Position numbers and translations under genes: made by a program. From positions 62,001 through 126,000 of the forward strand of contig JBCCXL010000004.1 in NCBI GenBank assembly GCA_039191605.1: a DNA stretch of 64,000 bases, in the 5' to 3' direction. The DNA is from JBCCXL01 sp039191605 (GTDB taxonomy: Bacteria > Acidobacteriota > Thermoanaerobaculia > Multivoradales > JAHZIX01). The notes beneath the pieces are model-generated. The model was not told where the DNA came from, did no database searches, and was given only the letters and a program-made list of their open reading frames with translations. Within the stretch, counting starts at the first letter, position 1; every line of letters begins with the position of its first letter. Positions 18,146-25,868 of the stretch are shown here, in pieces.

Positions 18146-18481
18146 TCAGCGCGGCGGACCGCGCAGCGGGGGACTAGATAGCTGATGAGTCGATCCGAGA
18201 AAAACCGAACCGATCACCGCTACGATGCTTTGCTGGCTCACCACCGGCGCACCAGTTGCGACCGATGGTGACAAAGACGGAATCAACTGAAGGCTGCAGG
18301 CATCACAACCGGCTTCCTCCGATGACCCGTGCTCGTGGTGATCATGGTCGTGGAAGTGAAAAACCTCCAGAACGCCACCACTGAGAGTTAAAAAGAGGAT
18401 GGCTCCGAGCGCAACTCCGGCGAAGCAGTGTCGCTGAGCTGTTCGCCCGAGGCTTCGGTACGCTGGGGCCATCCGGTACAT
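18146..18481 (-). CDS. Small His-rich membrane or secreted protein, DUF2946-like
   Basis: The product is 111 residues (108 from the second Met). A hydrophobic segment at about 22-40 is followed by a His cluster FHFHDHDHHEHG, then CDACSLQ, a Ser/Pro/Ala-rich stretch and a C-terminal SSPPLRGPPR. A hydrophobic N-terminus, a CxxC-type motif and an RGPP-like tail are typical of DUF2946-like proteins found near metal transport genes. The His cluster and Cys pair suggest Zn or Cu binding in the periplasm. Neither start has a good ribosome binding site. A perfect inverted repeat resembling a Fur/Zur operator lies immediately upstream. No metal transporter gene adjoins it, which is unusual for the family. 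Confidence 0.6.
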   Translation of the reverse strand: MYRMAPAYRSLGRTAQRHCFAGVALGAILFLTLSGGVLEVFHFHDHDHHEHGSSEEAGCDACSLQLIPSLSPSVATGAPVVSQQSIVAVIGSVFLGSTHQLSSPPLRGPPR

Positions 18482-18487
18482 GCAAGT

Positions 18488-18507
18488 AATGATATCCCGT
18501 TATCATT
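18488..18507 (-). promoter_or_regulatory. Fur/Zur-like inverted repeat operator
   Basis: AATGATA (18488-18494) and TATCATT (18501-18507) form a perfect 7-1-6-type dyad with six bases between the arms. The dyad ends six bases before the start codon of the His-rich small protein. AT-rich dyads with TGATA/TATCA arms are typical of Fur-superfamily sites (Fur, Zur, Mur). Position over the promoter fits repression. The assignment to Zur is inference from the metal-binding look of the downstream protein. Confidence 0.5.
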
Positions 18508-18690
18508 TGTAGTCAAGTCCCTTTTGGAGCTTTTCTTCAATCCTCTTCTCAACCATCCAGGGCGCGGCCTATCTCCCCTTAATTCACAACCCCATTTCCG
18601 GAAGAGTCTCGAGCTTCACCCTTCGCCCCAGATTCCCCATCTGGACGATGCCAGGCCTCCTGCTTTCGGCCTAAGACTTCGCAATGCCAC

Positions 18691-20346
18691 TCAATCAGCT
18701 CCCAATTGTGGCGACAGCTCGGACCGACAGTGACGACAAAACACGGCTTTGGGACGAACTAGCTCAGCGCAGAAAGGACATTCCACGAGATCGGGGGATG
18801 ATGCCCGTCTCCGTGGTTCTTCTTCGGTACCTGGGGTCAACTGAGGCCCAGCTTCTCCAACGGCCTCCGCTCGATCCCCATCGGTACCGCGTACCTTCGC
18901 CAACTTCTGGGCCAGGAGCTGCTGATTCGCCACGCTGATGTCGTACGCTTCTGGTGCCTGGAAATCAATTCCCACAGCCCGCACGGTTTCTTCTCGCAGG
19001 GTCTCGATAGCCCCTTCCAGATGATCGAGCCATTGCAAGCTGACTCCCTCGGCCGCTACGTCCACCAATCGTCTCTTGCCAATGATGGAAGACGCCTCAC
19101 TGGTGACCTCAGCTGCCCAGAAGCGCACAGTGAAATTCGAGCGAGCTGTCAGATTGCTCGATCGAATGGAGTCATGGTTCGCCTGGCCAATCGATACGTC
19201 CGCCTTGCTCAAGTCCCCAGACACCAGCATCAGGATCGCAATCGATTTGAAGTGGACAGCCCACAATAGCTTCTCCGCCTGAGAGCGGAAGATCGCCGCG
19301 CGGATCGCCAGCACGCTAGTAACACCACAGCATGCGAGGACAGTAAACGCCTTATCGAGGAACCCATCAGCGACGGGCGAAAGCAGCAGTGTAATAAGGG
19401 CTATGGAAGCGATTTGCAAGCACCACGCCCCTCCCAGGAAGACCACTCCCCCTCGGGACAAGGGGCTCTCGATGACTTGGGGCTGACGCTCGATGAAGAG
19501 GGTCCCAGAGAACTCACCAACATCGGCGACCACTCCGCCTCTCTCGCCGTAGCCCCATTGATAGCAGGTGTTCTTGAAGCGGCCTAGGGCCAGCGGGTTC
19601 GCCAAGATCGGGAGCCGCGCAAAGAGATGGGTCGGATGTCCAAAGCCCCGGTAGTGCCGAGACCGACCGTGCACCTCGGCAACCTGTGGAGATTCAGGAA
19701 TGAGCTGCTTTGAGCCAAGAAACTCCACCGCACCCTGGAACAACGACCCCGCAAGCACCAGCCCCACAACCATCAAGAGCGAGAAGGAAGCACCAGCATA
19801 AGTCGCCAGAAGGATGATGAAGAGGATGGCCGGTACGGTGAATAATCGACTGTAAAGGGATCTCCCGTTGGCGCTAACGATCTTGCCTATCGTCGGCGGC
19901 ATGTTTTCCACCCTAGCTCCGAAGAGCATCCTTAGCTTCGAAGATTTCCGGGCGGTAGAGAAAACCAGTCGATCGCCCTGCAGCGCAGGAATCAGATCAC
20001 CATGAAAATCACCGAAGGGTTCCGGTCCTTTGCTCTCTGCGATCGGCTGAAGCACCCTGCGTAAACCGGTGATGGCCTCGCGCAATCCAAGAATCAACAG
20101 GCAGAAGAGAAGGAGCGTCCCGAACACTGCCAGTATCGTGGTCGATAGATAGATGGACGCCCTCCCCCCCTCACTGACCTCCGCCAGCTGATACCGGTGA
20201 CCAAATCGCGAAAAAGCTAATACCAGGCCAATGGCTGAAAAGAGAGTCGTGAACGCCCCAACGGCGACGGTCGCCTTGCTGACTGAGGCTGGAAAGGTTA
20301 CCCGGATCGGAAATCTATGCCCCGGATCGGCATCTCCATTCATCAT
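18691..20346 (-). CDS. Multi-pass membrane protein with C-terminal zinc ribbon
   Basis: The product is 551 residues. Hydrophobic segments occur at about 25-45, 65-90, 165-205, 305-330 and 340-360. A soluble C-terminal half follows, ending in a zinc ribbon CPFCAELVRPKAVFCRHC (about 524-541) of the kind seen in double-zinc-ribbon membrane proteins. I do not recognise the family. The start overlaps the stop of the upstream 99-aa gene by four bases (ATGA), so the two are coupled. The soluble region after about residue 380 contains a mixed sequence with no catalytic motif that I can identify. Confidence 0.7.
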   Translation of the reverse strand: MMNGDADPGHRFPIRVTFPASVSKATVAVGAFTTLFSAIGLVLAFSRFGHRYQLAEVSEGGRASIYLSTTILAVFGTLLLFCLLILGLREAITGLRRVLQPIAESKGPEPFGDFHGDLIPALQGDRLVFSTARKSSKLRMLFGARVENMPPTIGKIVSANGRSLYSRLFTVPAILFIILLATYAGASFSLLMVVGLVLAGSLFQGAVEFLGSKQLIPESPQVAEVHGRSRHYRGFGHPTHLFARLPILANPLALGRFKNTCYQWGYGERGGVVADVGEFSGTLFIERQPQVIESPLSRGGVVFLGGAWCLQIASIALITLLLSPVADGFLDKAFTVLACCGVTSVLAIRAAIFRSQAEKLLWAVHFKSIAILMLVSGDLSKADVSIGQANHDSIRSSNLTARSNFTVRFWAAEVTSEASSIIGKRRLVDVAAEGVSLQWLDHLEGAIETLREETVRAVGIDFQAPEAYDISVANQQLLAQKLAKVRGTDGDRAEAVGEAGPQLTPGTEEEPRRRASSPDLVECPFCAELVRPKAVFCRHCRSELSPQLGAD

Positions 20347-20642
20347 CCATACACTCCCTGGGCCATAGCCCCCCGGATCTTGAGCAGGTTCTCTAAGCGA
20401 TAGCTGACTTGGACACCTCTCTTCCGCAAATGTGTAGCGAGCAGCTCCATGAAGTCGAAGAGACTCTCCCTCTTCAGCGCAAGAGAGCTCGTCATCGCAG
20501 CACTGCCATCACGGCACCAGGTGAAACCCGAAGCGCTCTCCGTGTCTCTTATCCAAGCAAGAGGCCGATTCGCGAAGCGAATGATGCCCCCGAGTGATGT
20601 CCCCATCCACCGCCACACCTCCTTGAAGAGAACAACGTCCAT
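20343..20642 (-). CDS. Short hypothetical protein coupled to the zinc-ribbon membrane protein
   Basis: From the ATG at 20642 the product is 99 residues and starts MDVVLFKEVWRWMGTSL. It has a Trp-rich amphipathic N-terminus, a middle segment ending FTWCRDGSAAM and a C-terminal helical region ELLATHLRKRGVQVSYRLENLL. No family is recognised. It is coupled by ATGA to the 551-aa membrane protein, so a joint role is likely. The frame is open to an ATG at 20711, but that would overlap the divergent phosphatase gene by about 70 bases. Even the chosen start shares two bases with the divergent start (CATG at 20640-20643). Confidence 0.5.
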   Translation of the reverse strand: MDVVLFKEVWRWMGTSLGGIIRFANRPLAWIRDTESASGFTWCRDGSAAMTSSLALKRESLFDFMELLATHLRKRGVQVSYRLENLLKIRGAMAQGVYG

Positions 20643-21222
20643 GAGCCGAATTCCCCCATTCCGCCTCCTCTCTCCTACCCTCCAACTGCGCCACCTCACC
20701 AAGGTAGGCATACTTGCTGCGCTCGCCCTAGCCTGCTTCGCTCAGCCGCCCTCCCAAACCCAGCTACCGCCGGCCGACGAGCTCCTCGACACGCTGGAGA
20801 TCCGCAATAGCGCCCTGCCCCTTCCCAACGTGCTCACCGCAGGACAGCCCACCGAAGAACAGCTGCGGCAGGCTGCAGAGCTGGGTTTTCGCACCGTGAT
20901 CAACCTGCGTTCCGAGGGCGAAGACCTGGGATTCGACGAAGCGGCCGTCGCCACGGAGCTCGGACTCGAGTACCTTGCGATCCCCATCTCCGGCGCCCAA
21001 GATCTGACCCCGAAGGCTGTCGAGACCCTCTCCGAAGCCCTCGCCAACGCTCCTACCCAACCGGTCCTTCTTCACTGCGCCAGCAGCAATCGGGTGGGCG
21101 CTCTGTTAGCGCTGAAGGCTCAATGGCTCGACGGCGCCTCTACACAGGAGGCTCTCATCCTCGGAAGAGAGGCCGGCCTCACCCGGCTGGAGCCGGCGGT
21201 GACGGAGATGCTGTCGCAGTGA
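20641..21222 (+). CDS. Secreted CX4R tyrosine-phosphatase-like protein
   Basis: The frame is open from 20449; the ATG at 20641 gives 193 residues with a signal-peptide-like segment VGILAALALACFAQPP. The mature domain has NVLTAGQPTEEQL, FRTVINLRSEGE and VLLHCASSNRVGALLAL. The GQPT, INLR and HCxxxxR motifs belong to the DUF442/BLH branch of the dual-specificity phosphatase fold; Cys is the nucleophile and Arg binds phosphate. CASSNRVGAL is close to the CASGNRVGA form common in this branch. The protein probably acts outside the cytoplasm on an unknown substrate. If the start were further downstream, the overlap with the divergent gene would disappear. Confidence 0.75.
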   Translation: MSRIPPFRLLSPTLQLRHLTKVGILAALALACFAQPPSQTQLPPADELLDTLEIRNSALPLPNVLTAGQPTEEQLRQAAELGFRTVINLRSEGEDLGFDEAAVATELGLEYLAIPISGAQDLTPKAVETLSEALANAPTQPVLLHCASSNRVGALLALKAQWLDGASTQEALILGREAGLTRLEPAVTEMLSQ

Positions 21223-21318
21223 TCCCAACAGCCATCACCGGAGTCATCGACGCAGTTGATCAACGCGGCTGATCGTCAGGGTGATCAGCGAGGCGAACCC
21301 CACTCAAGCAGCTAGCCT

Positions 21319-22827
21319 CTACCGCCCAGGCAGACCAGCGTGAAACTGCGTGATTTGCCGAGTGTCGCGACGGACAGCAAGAGTGAAGCTAGCGATGGGT
21401 ACGGAAGCCTGGGCCCACTGGAGCTCGAAGCTCTCGGTCGGATGAGCGCGAACCGGATGGTAGAAGAGATCAATCTTCAGACGTCCCTCCGGTTCACCGT
21501 TTTCTAGCAGGTGCTCCAGCGGAGCCGAGACCACCACATAGTCCAGGTACCCGTGGTAGGGATAGGCCTTGGTCACCAAGGGTTTGTATCGCCCATCAGC
21601 ACCCTGATGGGTGACCTCGATGCGCACTCCGACGTAATCCGTCTCCCCCTCCAGGTCCACGGCGAAAGCTAGATTGCCGTACGACCTCGCGTCGTCGAAG
21701 CTCTCAACCGAGACGAGCTCAGGGCGGAACAACCAGTTGCGAAAGGTGACTGAGCCGAGCGCAACGTTGAGAACCGAGTTGCCCGCTGGCGTAAGAATGG
21801 GTGCCTCCAGAGGCTCATCCCAAGAGACCTTCTCGTAGTGGTGCCACGTGCTGAAGGTGGTCATCGGATAGGCCACAGCTAACGCAATTCCCGAGTACAC
21901 AAAAGCGCTGCAGACCATCACTGCCTTCACCACCGACCGGACCGTCAGTCGCCCGAGGGCCGAGCGCTCGTCTCCTTCCATACGCAGCAGTCGCAGCGCA
22001 TAGGGCGCGCCCAGCAACAAGACAAAGAGAGCGGCCCCCAAGACGAAAGTTCGGTAGCCCTGATTGGTGGCATAGGGATAGATCGAGATCGCTACCACCA
22101 GCAACCCGAGGAAAGTCAGATGCTTCCCTCCGGTGAGTAGGTGACTGGCAGAGACCAAGAGGTCGATTAGCAAGCTCACCCCCACCAGCACGAGAATCAG
22201 CAGCAGGACTGCCACCACCACCATCAACACCACCTCTGCCACCAGCAGCAGCAGGCCGAAGATGCTGCGGCCGCGGTCGACAAAGAGCAGCGGCGAATGG
22301 TGCTCGGTGATCAGCGCCAGCATGAGGGAGAGGAGCACGGCCCCCGTGCTGCTAGCGGCCGCCACGATTGCACCGGAGCGCAAAATCTCGCGAAAGTTCC
22401 TCCGCTGAACAAAGCCGGTAAATCGATCCGCCGCGCCTTCGATCGCGTCGGATAGATATTGATAGGGCTGGATACTGCCAAGGATAGCGACGACGATGCC
22501 ACCGTAGAAAGCCACCGCTTCTACAAACTCGGGCACCTCGAATCGCTGCAGCAGCGAGGGGAGGCGGAGGACAAAATCCCAGAGTATGCCGAGGTAAGCC
22601 CAGGCCAGCACCGGAACGCTGACCACCCGCTGGGAAAGATTTGGATTCGATTGAATGTAACCGACACCAGCAAGAAGCAGTATGAGACCCAACAACCACC
22701 GCACCATCTCTGATTTCGCGGCAAGGTAGAGCACCAAAAGAGTGAGATAGAGCTTCGGGAAGAGCAAAAAGGCGAAGATGTGCACAATGATGGACTCCCC
22801 ACCACTGCTCCTAGATCTCCTCGCCAC
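21319..22827 (-). CDS. Multi-pass membrane protein of unknown function
   Basis: The GTG at 22827-22825 is chosen because GAGGGAGAG lies just before it and because longer starts overlap the AraC gene. The product is 502 residues. Hydrophobic segments occur near the N-terminus (VHIFAFLLFPKLY, WLLGLILLLAGVGYI), around 80-100 and 135-165, then at 190-215, 235-255 and 260-280, and again near 310-330. The last 170 residues are soluble, beta-rich and end in SFTLAVRRDTRQITQ. No motif of a known transporter or enzyme is seen. It lies downstream of AraC on the same strand, about 90 bases away, so partial co-transcription is possible. Confidence 0.65.
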   Translation of the reverse strand: MARRSRSSGGESIIVHIFAFLLFPKLYLTLLVLYLAAKSEMVRWLLGLILLLAGVGYIQSNPNLSQRVVSVPVLAWAYLGILWDFVLRLPSLLQRFEVPEFVEAVAFYGGIVVAILGSIQPYQYLSDAIEGAADRFTGFVQRRNFREILRSGAIVAAASSTGAVLLSLMLALITEHHSPLLFVDRGRSIFGLLLLVAEVVLMVVVAVLLLILVLVGVSLLIDLLVSASHLLTGGKHLTFLGLLVVAISIYPYATNQGYRTFVLGAALFVLLLGAPYALRLLRMEGDERSALGRLTVRSVVKAVMVCSAFVYSGIALAVAYPMTTFSTWHHYEKVSWDEPLEAPILTPAGNSVLNVALGSVTFRNWLFRPELVSVESFDDARSYGNLAFAVDLEGETDYVGVRIEVTHQGADGRYKPLVTKAYPYHGYLDYVVVSAPLEHLLENGEPEGRLKIDLFYHPVRAHPTESFELQWAQASVPIASFTLAVRRDTRQITQFHAGLPGR

Positions 22828-22918
22828 GAATCTCTCCCTCTTGTTGTGAGCCCCTCGAGCGAAGACCCATCTTAGCGCCCAACACTGTGCCGCTACGCTG
22901 CGATTTCGCGCTGGTCTC

Positions 22919-23857
22919 TCAACCCTGGTTTTGCTCGCGATACTGCCCCGGCGGCTGCCCAAAGGCTCGCTTGAAGGCCCGGTGGAAGGCGTGCTCGGAG
23001 TCGTAACCGACTTGGGTGGCGATCTCGGCGAGGCTCACGTCACCGCGGCGAATCAGTCGGGCCGCGAGATCCATGCGCAGCTGGGTGAGGTATGTCAGGG
23101 GAGGTACTCCCACCTTGTGCCGAAAACGGCGGGCGAGGACGGCGCGGGAGAGGGCGACCTCACGACCGAGATCCTCTACCGTCCACCGTCGCTGGGGCTC
23201 GCGGTGAAGGTGAGCCAAAGCGTCGGCAATGGGGCGATCTCGCAGCGCGCTGAGCCAGCCGATATTGCCCTTGTCCTCCTCCGCCAACCAGGTGCGAAGA
23301 GCCTCGACGAAGACCACGTCCAGCAAGCGGGAGACCAGCGTCGGGCTGCCGACAGAGGGGCTCTCGAACTCGGCCCGCAGGGAGCGCAGGGCCCGATCCA
23401 GGCCGGGAGAGGTGGAGTCCGCCCGTAGATGGATCACCGGCGGCAGCTGGCTCACCAGGGGATGGCGAGAACCAGATACGAAGCGATAGGCCCCACAGAT
23501 CAAGTGTGTCGTGTCGCCGTCTTCGCCCACCTCCTCTACCAGCTGGTGCCGCTCATCCCGAGTCGCCTTCCAGGTGTCCAGAGAGACCAGCGGTGATGCA
23601 GGGTCATCGGCGAGACCATGGCCGCTGCCGTGGGGCAACAAGATCGCATCTCCAGGAAAAAGCCGCCGCCTCTCCACCGGACGCCCTTCCTGAGGCTCTC
23701 CCGTCATCAGCAGCCAGCAGGTACCGCGAGTCACTACATGGAGCCCTACCTGGGGCAGCGCAGGCATGGCTACCCCCCAAGGAGCCGCGGCGCAGGTTTG
23801 GAGAAAGATCTGCCCCCGCAGACCGCTGGCATCTAGGAAATCACTGAGTACGTCCAT
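22919..23857 (-). CDS. AraC-family regulator with cupin_6-type N-terminus
   Basis: The product is 312 residues. The first 190 form a cupin-like ligand domain of the AraC_binding_2/cupin_6 type, with TRGTCWLLM, LFPGDAILLPHGSGHGL and the GDAILLPHG metal-site-like block. The last 100 residues hold two helix-turn-helix motifs: WTVEDLGREVALSRAVLARRF and SLAEIATQVGYDSEHAFHRAFK, ending FGQPPGQYRE, the standard AraC end. It is divergent from the DJ-1-like and F420-reductase-like genes across 273 bases and is likely their regulator; members of this subgroup commonly activate neighbouring oxidoreductase or DJ-1 genes. Confidence 0.9.
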   Translation of the reverse strand: MDVLSDFLDASGLRGQIFLQTCAAAPWGVAMPALPQVGLHVVTRGTCWLLMTGEPQEGRPVERRRLFPGDAILLPHGSGHGLADDPASPLVSLDTWKATRDERHQLVEEVGEDGDTTHLICGAYRFVSGSRHPLVSQLPPVIHLRADSTSPGLDRALRSLRAEFESPSVGSPTLVSRLLDVVFVEALRTWLAEEDKGNIGWLSALRDRPIADALAHLHREPQRRWTVEDLGREVALSRAVLARRFRHKVGVPPLTYLTQLRMDLAARLIRRGDVSLAEIATQVGYDSEHAFHRAFKRAFGQPPGQYREQNQG

Positions 23858-24130
23858 CGAAAGACATTGTACTTCTAAGGCTAGAGGCTTCTCCGGAGAA
23901 GACGACGTCCGAGACGATCAGCTAAGACTCCGATCCTCTCGAGCATAGGCCGGTGAACTACTTCGACTTAGAGTCCTGATCAATCCGAACGATTCAGCTC
24001 CGGTGACAGAGCTTCAACGCCGCGACTACTGAATCGACTGCACCGAAGCCCGAGTCGGCAAATCCCCGGGACCGCCGATGCCTCGCATGCACAGTCCATC
24101 TCATCCAACGAAAGCCCACGGAGCCCCATC
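23858..24130. promoter_or_regulatory. Divergent promoter region of the AraC / DJ-1 pair
   Basis: The 273 bases separate two divergent starts and should contain the AraC protein's binding sites. No clear direct repeat half-sites could be assigned by eye. Confidence 0.4.
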
Positions 24131-24877
24131 ATGAGCACACCGATCGATATCCTCGACCCTGAGAACCCGAAGCGCATCCTGTTTATCGCTGCAAATCCTG
24201 CCACTAGCTCCATCACCGGCTGGCCGGTAGGCTTCTGGGCCAGCGAACTCACCCATCCCTATTGGGAGTTCACGGAGCACGGCTACGAAGTCACCATCGC
24301 CAGCCCCGCCGGAGGTAAGCTCGAAGTCGACGGCTTTAGCCACCCGCAAGACGAGAGCGGCTATTCCGCCGACGATCTGATCAGTCTTGGCTTCCTCAGC
24401 TCCCCAAAGCATGCAGCCTTGTTAGAGAACACCCCGAAGATCGCTGACATCGACCTAACCGACTATGACGCTGTCTTCGTCGCCGGCGGCCAGTCTCCAA
24501 TGTTCACCATGATCGACGATGGAGACCTCCACGCCTTCCTCGCCCGCGCCTATGAATCCGGCAAGGTCTTGGCGGTGGTGTGCCACGGCGCCTGCACTCT
24601 GCTCAAGACCCGCCTTTCCAACGGCGAGCTGCTGGTGAAGAGGAAGACCTGGACCGGTTTTTCTGACAGTGAAGAAGCCTATGTCGAGGGCTTCGTCGGC
24701 CAGAAGGTTCAGCCTTTTTGGATCGAAACCGAGGCCCACAAGATCGCAGACACCAACTTCATCGTTCAGGGGGACTTCAAGGCCCACGCGGTGCGGGATG
24801 GCAACCTGATCACCGGCCAGCAGCAGAGTTCCGGCACCGCCGCGGCCCGATTGGTAATCCAGGCGCTGGGTGTCTGA
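24131..24877 (+). CDS. DJ-1/PfpI-family protein
   Basis: The product is 248 residues of the type 1 glutamine-amidotransferase-like fold. KRILFIAANP is the first strand, GFWASELTHPYWEF supplies the conserved Glu of the DJ-1/Hsp31 triad, DAVFVAGGQSPM the oxyanion region, and VVCHGACTLL the nucleophile Cys followed by His. C-terminal GTAAARLVIQAL is standard for this family. Related proteins are glyoxalase III-type or chaperone-like enzymes acting on reactive carbonyls; which applies here is unknown. The gene is divergent from an AraC regulator and is followed after 69 bases by an F420-reductase-like gene, a pairing that suggests a response to reactive electrophiles. Confidence 0.88.
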   Translation: MSTPIDILDPENPKRILFIAANPATSSITGWPVGFWASELTHPYWEFTEHGYEVTIASPAGGKLEVDGFSHPQDESGYSADDLISLGFLSSPKHAALLENTPKIADIDLTDYDAVFVAGGQSPMFTMIDDGDLHAFLARAYESGKVLAVVCHGACTLLKTRLSNGELLVKRKTWTGFSDSEEAYVEGFVGQKVQPFWIETEAHKIADTNFIVQGDFKAHAVRDGNLITGQQQSSGTAAARLVIQALGV

Positions 24878-24946
24878 GTTGGCCCTCTAGGCCGCGCGTC
24901 TGAGCCAAGCCCAATCCCGAGCCCCATCTTCCATAGGAGATCCCTC

Positions 24947-25576
24947 ATGACCCTCGCTATTCTCGGCGCCGGCAGCGTCGGCGCCGCCCTCGGTCAGCGC
25001 TTCACCGAAACCGGTCACAGGATCGTCTTCGGCACTCGCCCGGGCAAAGACCTCAATGAGCTTCTCGCCCAATGTGGTGATCGCGCTCGCCAGGCGAGTG
25101 TTGCCGAAGCCGTAAACGCTGCCGAGGTCGTCTTCCACGCCGTCCCCTCGGAAGTCGCCGTGGAAGCCTTAGCGGTTGCCGAGCTCAGCGGCAAGATCGT
25201 CGTCGACTGCACCAATCCCTTAGCCTGGGACGACGGCCCGGTTTGGGATCCCCCGGCGGAGGGCTCCGTCACCGCCCAGCTCGCCGCAGCCTACCCTCAG
25301 GCCCGCTGGGTCAAAGGTTTCGCCACCTTCGGTGCCGCCTTCCACCGCCATCCCACCCTCGCCGGCCCGCCGGTAGAAGTCCACCTCGCCAGTGACGACG
25401 ACGGCGCGAAAGCCCGGGTCGCCGACATCGCCCAGGCTACAGGCTTCTCCCCCGTCGACTGCGGCCCTCTACGCAACGCCGCCGTGCTCGAGAACCTCGC
25501 CATCCTGTGGATCCACCTCGCCAGCGCTGGCGGCCACGGGCGGGAGTTTGCGTTTCAGATGCTGAAGAAAGGATGA
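24947..25576 (+). CDS. NADPH-dependent F420 reductase-like dinucleotide-binding protein
   Basis: The product is 209 residues. MTLAILGAGSVGAALGQRF is a Rossmann GxGxxG loop and VFGTRPG with Arg after the second strand suggests NADPH. Conserved family blocks include VVDCTNPL, WVKGFATFGA and a C-terminal LENLAILWIHLA. These match the NAD(P)-binding fold related to F420-dependent NADP reductase; whether the organism has F420 is not shown here, so the substrate is uncertain. The ribosome binding site is a GGAGA about nine bases before the ATG. It is the last gene of the unit with the DJ-1-like gene and is closed by a strong terminator. Confidence 0.8.
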   Translation: MTLAILGAGSVGAALGQRFTETGHRIVFGTRPGKDLNELLAQCGDRARQASVAEAVNAAEVVFHAVPSEVAVEALAVAELSGKIVVDCTNPLAWDDGPVWDPPAEGSVTAQLAAAYPQARWVKGFATFGAAFHRHPTLAGPPVEVHLASDDDGAKARVADIAQATGFSPVDCGPLRNAAVLENLAILWIHLASAGGHGREFAFQMLKKG

Positions 25577-25644
25577 AGTCGCTACCGGCGGCAATCCGGC
25601 TCGAGCACAGTACATCAGAGCCAACACACCATCGAAGAAAGAGG

Positions 25645-25680
25645 AAGACCCCGGTACGGATTCACCGTGCCGGGGTCTTT
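25645..25680 (+). terminator. Rho-independent terminator of the DJ-1/reductase unit
   Basis: A 15-bp stem with one G-T wobble (25645-25659 with 25665-25679), a five-base loop and TTT after it. It lies about 70 bases after the reductase stop codon. A very similar stem sequence recurs at 30369-30397. Confidence 0.85.
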
Positions 25681-25716
25681 GCTTCTACAACACTAGCCGC
25701 GGAATTCCGCCGAACG

Positions 25717-25849
25717 CGCCCAAAGAATCCGGCAGGGGAGTGAATTGCCGCCGCCCAAAGAATCCGGCAGGGGAGTGAATTGCCGCTGAGCGCACCGCTG
25801 CGAAGCAACCTAAACAACCTAGCCAAGCAACCTAGCAGGGGAGTGAATT
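25717..25849. repeat. REP-like repeats, reverse orientation, two as a 35-bp tandem
   Basis: CAGGGGAGTGAATT occurs at 25733-25746, 25768-25781 and 25836-25849. The first two lie in a 35-base unit (from 25717 and from 25752) repeated almost exactly. In these copies the core is bounded by CGGCA and TGCCG, which can pair. The block sits between the terminator and the end of the crystallin-repeat gene. Confidence 0.9.
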
Positions 25850-25868
25850 GACCTCAGCAATCTCCCAC

